A DNA stretch of 10,628 bases from Euryarchaeota archaeon TMED117 (GTDB taxonomy: Archaea > Thermoplasmatota > Poseidoniia > Poseidoniales > Poseidoniaceae), in assembly GCA_002171315.2 (NCBI GenBank), contig NHFS02000031.1:1-10628 (forward strand), written 5' to 3'. The notes below the pieces were generated by a model. That model worked only from the letters and a program-made list of their open reading frames with translations, did not search any database and was not told where the DNA came from. The position numbers were made by a program, and so were the translations under genes. Positions within the stretch are counted from its first letter, which is position 1. The number at the start of each line of letters is the position of its first letter. Below, piece after piece: positions 1 through 4,769 of the stretch.

Positions 1-164
1 ACAAGGATTTCTTGACCAAGGCTTACGAAGATGCTTGGGCTGATGGAATCATTACCGAAGATGAACTTGAAGATTTGAAGAAATTCCAAGCAGCACTAGG
101 AATCAGCGATGAAGATGCTAAAGCTATGTCAGCACGAGCAAAGAAGTCAAACAGTGAAGAATGA
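1..164 (+). CDS. C-terminal end of a TerB-like / EF-hand-like acidic helical protein (partial)
   Basis: Only the last 53 residues are in the window; the gene starts to the left. The frame opens at base 3 and ends with TGA at 162-164. The fragment is highly charged. A loop-helix stretch reads A-D-G-I-I-T-E-D-E-L at fragment residues 13-22, followed by a helix and then L-G-I-S-D-E-D at 32-38. This aspartate-glycine loop followed by a glutamate-rich helix and an LGIS turn resembles the repeat unit of TerB/DUF533-like helical domains; a plain EF-hand-like calcium loop is the alternative. The last residues are a lysine/serine/glutamate tail. Nothing here reveals the function of the full protein. 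It overlaps the end of the converging minus-strand gene by 18 bp, so the two transcripts run into each other. Confidence 0.7.
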   Translation, partial: KDFLTKAYEDAWADGIITEDELEDLKKFQAALGISDEDAKAMSARAKKSNSEE

Positions 165-2165
165 ATTCCAAATGGATGCTTGTCCAACAAACGATTCTGC
201 TAACTTCTTAGCAGCATTTCTTCTTCTTGATTCTCGTTGTATGACAATTGCGCCCAAGATTATACAGGTTATCGCAACGATTGCTGAGTAAGGAATAAAT
301 CCATCTGCTTGCTGTAGAGCAGTGAATTCAGGTGAATCATTTTCGTTGAACTGTGAGGAATGAGTTACTTGTAAATCTAATAGATCAAGGGCACAATCGC
401 ACAATGAAACAGTAATTCGGTCAGGGTAAATAGATGATTGAAGCCGTTTCCATTTTGAATCATCGATGTCGACTGGCCTCGTAGCCCATGTTGGAGAGGT
501 TGTGGAGCCGAAAGACGAAGTATCAACCATCATTGTATTGATGTGATGAATTGATGATGTTGGCTCTTCATCGACAACCAACAGCGCTTCAAGCATCATG
601 AGGTCGAGCAACAGCGCCCGTGTGGCAATAATTGAGAATTGAACAATATGTTCGTCTAATCCATTGGTCATCGATCCCTGTCTCGCTTCAGAAATCTGGT
701 TGAAAATCAAACTGTCAAGACGGATCTCGTCGAAATCAGCAACGATAAGTTGCCACTTTCCATCTTCCCGTTGATATGCTTCTTCGATTTCAAGCCACAA
801 CTTGAGTTGTTCACCATCTCTTACACCCCATGTCGCACCAACGTGCTCGATCATGGTGGCTTGGGGTGTAGCAGGACTTGAAACGTCCCACAATTGCTGT
901 ATCCGCTCTTCGAGTAATTGGTCAAAAGTCCATTCATCAGAATCCTGCACTTCGTCTGCCATCGCCCAAAGAGGGCTTACAACCCCACTCATCAATAAAA
1001 CGAAACAAATTGGAAGAAAGACGCCAAATCTTGTCATGTTTGATGTCGATTTCCTCCGAATGTCCATCATAAAAAAGATGAGAGCAATGATTGAAGGCAA
1101 CAAGATGAGGCCGCTATGCGGTTCTAATTCGATTTCGATTCCTGTTGAGAAAGTAAAATAATTTGCTTCATAAACAACCTTTCCAGAGAACTCTGATGAA
1201 TCGGTTGGTCCAGAACTTTCAACAGCATACAAACCACTCCAAACATAGGGTTGATAGCGATCTGTTTGACCTTTAAGACAAAAGATATAGTCGCCAGGAT
1301 CGAGTGCTCTCCAACGATATGTTGTCAATACAGTGTCATCTTCTGACTTAGTAACGACTTCAGGTGTTGCCACTTGGAGTCCATTACTTGTTCGGAGTCG
1401 ATGAACACCGTTGCTTTGTTGCAATTCTAACGGGACATCTTCCCATTGGATTAAGATTCGTAGAATTTCATGCTCTTGGACACTAAAGGACCAACAATCA
1501 TCTTCAATGTCAACCAATGCTCCACGATGCACTTCATCAAGAGAAGTTGGTTTTGGTTGCAAAGCACTCGTCGGTTCATCGACATTCTTTGCTGCAATGT
1601 TGTCTGACCACGTGATGTCGAGGTCGATATATGAGGCCTCACGAAGGTGGAATTCCCATGTTGATGGCCGGTCAAGAGTAAATGTGACTCGAATACGAAC
1701 GGGTTCATCTGGCCATAGAAGACGGCCCTGGTCTAGATTTAATGGTTCATTTGTCCATTGATATGGCTCTACATTGCCATTAGGGGTTGTTGATTCATCT
1801 GATTCAAGATTCGTGACGCTCGATCCAATTATAATTCTGACATCAATTTGTGGCTTATAGAGGCCTAAAACATCACCTTGCACGCGTAGATCGATGACCA
1901 ATTCATCGAGAACATCTGGCAAGAGTGCTAATTCAGTTTGTTCTGGAAACATATCAAACTCGAGAGCAACCGTTTCAGTTGAAAGTGGGTTTGCTTGTAC
2001 ACTCCCTGTAATCGTTTCCTCACCCGTTGCAACGGGCGTGAGTAAGCATTCATCATCAGATACGCAAGAGAAAAACAACGACCCGCCATTTACTCCATCA
2101 GTGAGTGATGCTTGGCTTGGAGGGATTATTGAGAGTAAAAGAATCACAATGATGAAGCGATGCAT
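147..2165 (-). CDS. Large membrane-anchored protein with two outer domains, one PPC-like; function unknown
   Basis: I do not recognise a named family. The chosen ATG at 2165 (672 aa) has GGAG six bases upstream; an ATG at 2177 is possible, but its GGAG lies only one base away. Residues 1-19 form a signal peptide. A beta-rich outer region follows, with a close cysteine pair (C34, C40). Residues about 213-299 resemble a bacterial pre-peptidase C-terminal (PPC) domain: an acidic opening with D-C-W-S-F-S-V, then alternating strands, ending L-D-P-G-D-Y-I-F-C; C224 and C296 could form a disulfide. Helix 1 (about 351-368), a short basic loop, and helix 2 (about 379-401, signal-peptide-like) lead into a second, mixed outer domain (402-622) with a C-D-C motif (C589, C591). 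Helix 3 (about 623-643) is followed by a basic tail. It is the last gene of the cluster with the SprT-like and thioesterase genes, 48 bp behind SprT. An envelope or surface role is inferred from topology only. Confidence 0.8.
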   Translation of the reverse strand: MHRFIIVILLLSIIPPSQASLTDGVNGGSLFFSCVSDDECLLTPVATGEETITGSVQANPLSTETVALEFDMFPEQTELALLPDVLDELVIDLRVQGDVLGLYKPQIDVRIIIGSSVTNLESDESTTPNGNVEPYQWTNEPLNLDQGRLLWPDEPVRIRVTFTLDRPSTWEFHLREASYIDLDITWSDNIAAKNVDEPTSALQPKPTSLDEVHRGALVDIEDDCWSFSVQEHEILRILIQWEDVPLELQQSNGVHRLRTSNGLQVATPEVVTKSEDDTVLTTYRWRALDPGDYIFCLKGQTDRYQPYVWSGLYAVESSGPTDSSEFSGKVVYEANYFTFSTGIEIELEPHSGLILLPSIIALIFFMMDIRRKSTSNMTRFGVFLPICFVLLMSGVVSPLWAMADEVQDSDEWTFDQLLEERIQQLWDVSSPATPQATMIEHVGATWGVRDGEQLKLWLEIEEAYQREDGKWQLIVADFDEIRLDSLIFNQISEARQGSMTNGLDEHIVQFSIIATRALLLDLMMLEALLVVDEEPTSSIHHINTMMVDTSSFGSTTSPTWATRPVDIDDSKWKRLQSSIYPDRITVSLCDCALDLLDLQVTHSSQFNENDSPEFTALQQADGFIPYSAIVAITCIILGAIVIQRESRRRNAAKKLAESFVGQASIWNSFFTV

Positions 2166-2171
2166 CTTCCA

Positions 2172-2175
2172 CTCC
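2172..2175 (-). promoter_or_regulatory. Ribosome binding site favouring the 2165 start
   Basis: On the minus strand GGAG lies six bases before the ATG at 2163-2165. The upstream ATG at 2175-2177 overlaps this motif and has its own purine run (AAGGAG) only one base away, which is too close. This favours the inner start, which also places the hydrophobic signal peptide right at the N-terminus. Confidence 0.4.
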
Positions 2176-2213
2176 ATGCTCCTTCACTCATGACTTGCTA
2201 TTCAATAAATTGT

Positions 2214-2756
2214 TTAGATTGTTTCGCCTACGTTTTCAATATCTACGAGAACGGTTGAGCATCTTCGGCACTTGTATCTCCCGTTACTTCGCTTCTTGCG
2301 AGGATACTCAGTACTGCAGGTCGTGCATGTCCAAAGCCAATCAGCTGAACGTTTTCTCAGAAATTGTGTGAACTCTTTTCCTTGATGTTCTCCATTATGA
2401 GGCCAAAGTGATTCAATTTTTCGAAAAGTCGTATTGTGAAACCTCATTCCAAGGACATGTAGGAATTCATGATACAACACAAACCGGGCATAGTCATACC
2501 ATTCTGTTGTGAGTAGGTGCGGGTGCAAATCCACTGTTTGAACGTCTTCAAATCGTAGATTTTTCGAATTCCTACCTCGTTTGAAGCGAGTTACTCCATG
2601 ACGCTGAGTGGCATTTCTTCGTAGGACTCCTAACTGAACCAGATGTAGATTACTCAATTCCTCATCGGTCCATATATCCATCTCCTTCATAGTGAGATGG
2701 ACCTCGATGCGAAGATCATCCAATAATGAGGATTGAACTGAGGATGGTTTAGCCAT
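2214..2756 (-). CDS. SprT-like zinc metalloprotein with a C-terminal zinc ribbon
   Basis: This is a 180-aa protein with the SprT/Spartan-type signature. The zinc-binding helix reads L-Y-H-E-F-L-H-V-L-G, giving HExxH at residues 96-100. A third likely ligand is H124 in N-G-E-H-Q-G-K-E-F, the usual place in SprT-like proteins. A zinc ribbon follows at the C-terminus, with CxxC at 144/147 and CxxC at 163/166. In eukaryotes SPRTN cleaves DNA-protein crosslinks; most prokaryotic SprT-like proteins, including this one, have no assigned substrate. The catalytic Glu and all expected metal ligands are present, so it is likely an active protease. No signal peptide or membrane helix is visible, so it should be cytoplasmic. 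The gene starts 9 bp after the thioesterase stop and is followed 48 bp later by the membrane protein gene, which suggests one transcript. Confidence 0.88.
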   Translation of the reverse strand: MAKPSSVQSSLLDDLRIEVHLTMKEMDIWTDEELSNLHLVQLGVLRRNATQRHGVTRFKRGRNSKNLRFEDVQTVDLHPHLLTTEWYDYARFVLYHEFLHVLGMRFHNTTFRKIESLWPHNGEHQGKEFTQFLRKRSADWLWTCTTCSTEYPRKKRSNGRYKCRRCSTVLVDIENVGETI

Positions 2757-2762
2757 GTTCGG

Positions 2763-2767
2763 ACCTC
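2763..2767 (-). promoter_or_regulatory. Ribosome binding site overlapping the upstream stop codon
   Basis: GAGGT lies six bases before the SprT-like ATG. Its first two bases are part of the TGA stop of the thioesterase gene (2766-2768). Ribosomes finishing the thioesterase would stop on top of this site, so translation of the two genes is probably coupled. Confidence 0.55.
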
Positions 2768-3230
2768 AATTCCAACGGTGGAATGCTGGATGCCCTTCCT
2801 TTACTGCTACAAAGAGTCCTTTGCCAGTTGCACAGATCTTGTCATCTGCTTTTAGCTCCATACGGACATTAACTTTGTCACCACTAATCTCTTCTGCATA
2901 CGCTGTGATAACGAGTTCAGTGTCGGTTGGTGTTGGCCGTCTTAGGGAAATCGAATAGGAAGCAGTGACTGTACAAGGGGGTTCATCGAGATTCTGTTCA
3001 TCCATCAAAGCAATCGCTGCAGTCCAATTTCCATGGCAATCCATCAGTGTTCCAATGATGCCACCGTTGACCATACCAGGAAATGCTTGGTGTTCCTCTG
3101 ATGGAGTAAATCTCATTTCTAAGCCCTGTTCGGTCCTATAGGAGTTGATTTGCAAACCATGTTCGTTTGCAGGTCCACAGCCGAAGCAGATTGAATTTGC
3201 AGCATATTGTCGTTGAACACCATTGTCCAT
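2766..3230 (-). CDS. PaaI/THEM4-like hotdog-fold acyl-CoA thioesterase
   Basis: This is a 154-aa single-domain hotdog protein, a normal length for the PaaI-like family. Near the N-terminus is C-F-G-C-G-P (15-20) followed by N-E-H-G-L-Q-I, matching the CxxCG..N..GL opening of many PaaI/THEM4-like proteins. The core motif is H-Q-A-F-P-G-M-V-N-G-G (47-57), then G-T-L-M-D ending at D64, the likely catalytic acid. The usual His of the HGG motif is Asn here, a common variant in this branch. The beta sheet continues with T-A-S-Y-S-I-S-L-R-R-P-T (89-100), typical of the family. It probably hydrolyses an acyl-CoA thioester in the cytoplasm; the substrate cannot be read from the sequence. GGAG sits seven bases before the ATG at 3230. 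It is the first gene of the cluster with the SprT-like and membrane protein genes. Confidence 0.85.
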   Translation of the reverse strand: MDNGVQRQYAANSICFGCGPANEHGLQINSYRTEQGLEMRFTPSEEHQAFPGMVNGGIIGTLMDCHGNWTAAIALMDEQNLDEPPCTVTASYSISLRRPTPTDTELVITAYAEEISGDKVNVRMELKADDKICATGKGLFVAVKEGHPAFHRWN

Positions 3231-3259
3231 GCTGCTACTCCATGAAGTCAGCCCTTAGA

Positions 3260-3286
3260 CTCTCGCCTTGAGAATCAAGAGTAGAG
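3260..3286 (-). promoter_or_regulatory. Interrupted inverted repeat upstream of the thioesterase cluster
   Basis: On the plus strand CTCT-cgc-CTTGA-gaa-TCAAG-agt-AGAG is a 27-bp dyad: a perfect 5+5 core around a 3-bp spacer, flanked by a 3-base internal loop and a second 4-bp arm. It lies 30-56 bp upstream of the thioesterase ATG. In minus-strand RNA one internal-loop position also pairs as U-G. It could be an operator or a leader hairpin. No clear TATA box was found next to it. Confidence 0.35.
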
Positions 3287-3312
3287 CTTACGCTCAATTG
3301 GTTCCGATATCC

Positions 3313-3330
3313 AAGGCCACCGGAGGCCTT
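3313..3330 (-). terminator. GC-rich hairpin just after the basic-protein gene
   Basis: AAGGCC-accgga-GGCCTT is a perfect 6-bp inverted repeat with a 6-base loop that itself contains CCGG. It begins 14 bp beyond the stop codon at 3345-3347. There is no T-run after it on the minus strand, so it is not a classical intrinsic terminator. It may mark the transcript end, a processing site, or part of the control region of the next cluster. Confidence 0.3.
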
Positions 3331-3344
3331 TCAACAAAGGAGGC

Positions 3345-3668
3345 TTATCTTCCGATACGGTCCTCAATAAACTTCACAAAATGAGCCATGTGTTTTGCAT
3401 GCTTCTTTACGAACTGTTGTGGTAGTTGTTGAATAATTGAACCTCTTAAGAGGTGGATATTTCTCCCAATCCAGTATCCTTGAAGTTCGCTATCCATCCT
3501 CAGATTCATTAGATCCTTGGAGAATGAATTTTTGCAACATGGTTTGTTTGTTTTGTTACTTCGGGTATGTGTCTTAACCTGTATTCCCCGAGTATCGTCA
3601 TAACTCATTTGACTATTGCGTCGTCCCGTACGTCTTTTCCTTCCTTTGTTTTTCTTGTTATTACTCAT
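3345..3668 (-). CDS. Small, strongly basic orphan protein, possibly nucleic-acid binding
   Basis: I do not recognise the family. The 107-aa product has 25 Lys/Arg against 7 Asp/Glu. The first 17 residues are a nearly continuous run of K, R, N and G, likely disordered. Residues 36-51 contain a second basic patch around an adjacent Cys pair (C44, C45). From about residue 52 the sequence looks folded, with alternating hydrophobics (L-Q-G-Y-W-I-G-R-N at 62-70) and a basic C-terminal helix rich in His and Lys (86-107). There is no signal peptide or membrane helix. A strong purine-rich ribosome binding site (GGAAGGAAG) lies three bases before the ATG, which supports a real gene. It sits alone between two structured gaps, with a TATA-like box and a hairpin leader upstream. 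Binding to RNA or DNA is an inference from charge only. Confidence 0.65.
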   Translation of the reverse strand: MSNNKKNKGRKRRTGRRNSQMSYDDTRGIQVKTHTRSNKTNKPCCKNSFSKDLMNLRMDSELQGYWIGRNIHLLRGSIIQQLPQQFVKKHAKHMAHFVKFIEDRIGR

Positions 3669-3691
3669 AATCTTCCTTCCAATTTACCAGC

Positions 3692-3714
3692 GCAGAAACG
3701 TCTTGCGTTCCCGC
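3692..3714 (-). promoter_or_regulatory. Leader hairpin before the basic-protein gene
   Basis: In minus-strand RNA the arms GCGGGAACG and CGUUUCUGC form nine consecutive pairs (two of them G-U) around the 5-base loop CAAGA. On the plus strand the two wobble pairs become A-C mismatches, so the structure favours RNA made from the minus strand. The hairpin ends 23 bases before the ATG at 3668, just upstream of the purine-rich ribosome binding site. This position suits control of translation or an RNA-processing role. Confidence 0.4.
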
Positions 3715-3772
3715 CAAAGCGTTGACAGCTCCGGGCAAATTTGGTCGATTATCGGTACATAGGATTCCCATA

Positions 3773-3783
3773 CACAATTTGTG
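3773..3783. promoter_or_regulatory. 11-bp palindrome near the predicted transcription start
   Basis: CACAA-t-TTGTG is a perfect 5-1-5 palindrome. It overlaps GTGCAC (3781-3786), itself palindromic. It sits about 22-40 bp downstream of the TATA-like box on the minus strand, where transcription of the basic-protein gene would start. That is a typical place for a repressor site, but short palindromes also occur by chance in AT-rich DNA. Confidence 0.25.
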
Positions 3784-3805
3784 CACTATATTCTTGTTTT
3801 CAGAG

Positions 3806-3813
3806 TTTATAAA
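3806..3813 (-). promoter_or_regulatory. TATA-like box for the basic-protein gene
   Basis: TTTATAAA matches an archaeal TATA box and lies 18 bp beyond the stop codon of the Cas4-like gene. The 8-mer is self-complementary, so the direction comes from context: only the minus-strand gene starting at 3668 lies ahead without an interruption. Transcription would start about 25 bp on, near 3783, giving a leader of roughly 115 bases that contains the 3692-3714 hairpin. No convincing BRE element is visible. Confidence 0.4.
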
Positions 3814-3831
3814 GATATTGTTGATTTGGAT

Positions 3832-4731
3832 TTAGCACATTAGCGACATCTGTTCCATCTTAGCTTCTTCCAAACCATCCTTTGCTGGACATAAAAAACG
3901 GACACTGCAATACGTACAAGCACGACTAGAATCTGCAAAAGGCACTTGTTCAAGGTTATTTCTTGGTCCAACAAGTTTGAGAACTCTTTCCATTTCAATT
4001 GAGTCAAGATGTATTAATTTGCGAAGAGACTGCTTTTCTTCATCACAAACTGTCGTCCGATGAATAGACCATCTACCATTCTGCCATGAATATTGGACGA
4101 TGGTTTGATTTTTCATGCCCAATGAAAAAAGAGCAGCATTGTATTTGATTTGATCAACAGACTGAATTCCGAAAAGGTTGATCCGAATCAAGGAAATACT
4201 TCTTTGCCCATTTTGGGCTAAAAAATCAGCAGAATTGTAGACCTTAACACCATCAATATTTTTTGATTTAGTTGGACGTATTGATTTGATTGACATTGTA
4301 TTGAGTAACTCGATAAATGAATCATTTTCGAGTAAATCAACGCATCGTTTCGCCCCAATTTGTTCAAGGTGCTTTTCCGGTTTAACTGTTCGAAACATCG
4401 ATCCTGGTTCTTCCCAATCCGGGAGTTGTTTGATTATTGAATTTCTATCTTGAATTTTGTACCTGAATATTTGACTGAATTTCAGCCGAATTAAGTTTTT
4501 TGACCACTTCATTCCTAATTGATAATCTTCGACATAATCGCGAATTGTTTCACGAATACTCATTTGCATAAGAATCCAAGGTGTCTGAATTTCAAATGCG
4601 TCTTTCAGCATTTGCCCCGTAGGATGATCTGCTGCATATGCAGCAATCCCATATCGTAAAACAAACGCACGGGGGCATCGTTGCATCAGGTTAACTCGAG
4701 TCCGTGACCATGTTCTTTGAAGCGGATACAT
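3832..4731 (-). CDS. Cas4/RecB-like PD-(D/E)XK-superfamily protein, Fe-S cysteines kept, active site degenerate
   Basis: This 299-aa protein has the frame of an iron-sulfur PD-(D/E)XK nuclease (Cas4, AddB and RecB-like types). The N-terminus reads W-S-R-T-R-V-N-L-M-Q-R-C-P-R-A-F (8-23), the classic start motif with the first cluster cysteine, C19. The C-terminus has C-T-Y-C-S-V-R-F-L-C (C272, C275, C281), the CxxCx5C of these proteins. Between them, A-D-F at about 168-170 fits the metal-binding Asp strand, and Q-I-K-Y (194-197) fits the QxxxY helix. The strand that should carry (D/E)xK reads L-I-R-I-N-L (R183, N185), so the acid and the lysine are both missing. The likely outcome is a non-cutting DNA-binding or structural protein, unless another residue substitutes. 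A TTG at 4752 is an alternative start, but the ATG at 4731 has AGG nearby and puts the motif close to the N-terminus. It lies 38 bp after the membrane protein gene and its base composition is AT-rich in places. No CRISPR array or other cas gene is in the window. Confidence 0.75.
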   Translation of the reverse strand: MYPLQRTWSRTRVNLMQRCPRAFVLRYGIAAYAADHPTGQMLKDAFEIQTPWILMQMSIRETIRDYVEDYQLGMKWSKNLIRLKFSQIFRYKIQDRNSIIKQLPDWEEPGSMFRTVKPEKHLEQIGAKRCVDLLENDSFIELLNTMSIKSIRPTKSKNIDGVKVYNSADFLAQNGQRSISLIRINLFGIQSVDQIKYNAALFSLGMKNQTIVQYSWQNGRWSIHRTTVCDEEKQSLRKLIHLDSIEMERVLKLVGPRNNLEQVPFADSSRACTYCSVRFLCPAKDGLEEAKMEQMSLMC

Positions 4732-4769
4732 AATCCTAGGATTTTCCCTCAACGTGCATTAAGGCTTCT

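Noticed and set aside
3669..3831. A tRNA or other known structured RNA gene in the gap
   Set aside because: No cloverleaf, T-arm consensus or CCA end could be found on either strand; only the simple hairpin and short palindromes remain.
3832..4731. A CRISPR-Cas locus around the Cas4-like gene
   Set aside because: No repeat-spacer array and no other cas gene appears in the window; Cas4-like cysteine motifs are also found in AddB and many stand-alone proteins.
4752..4752. TTG start for the Cas4-like gene
   Set aside because: Possible, but there is no good ribosome binding site before it, and the ATG at 4731 has AGG close by and places the conserved N-terminal motif at the usual distance.
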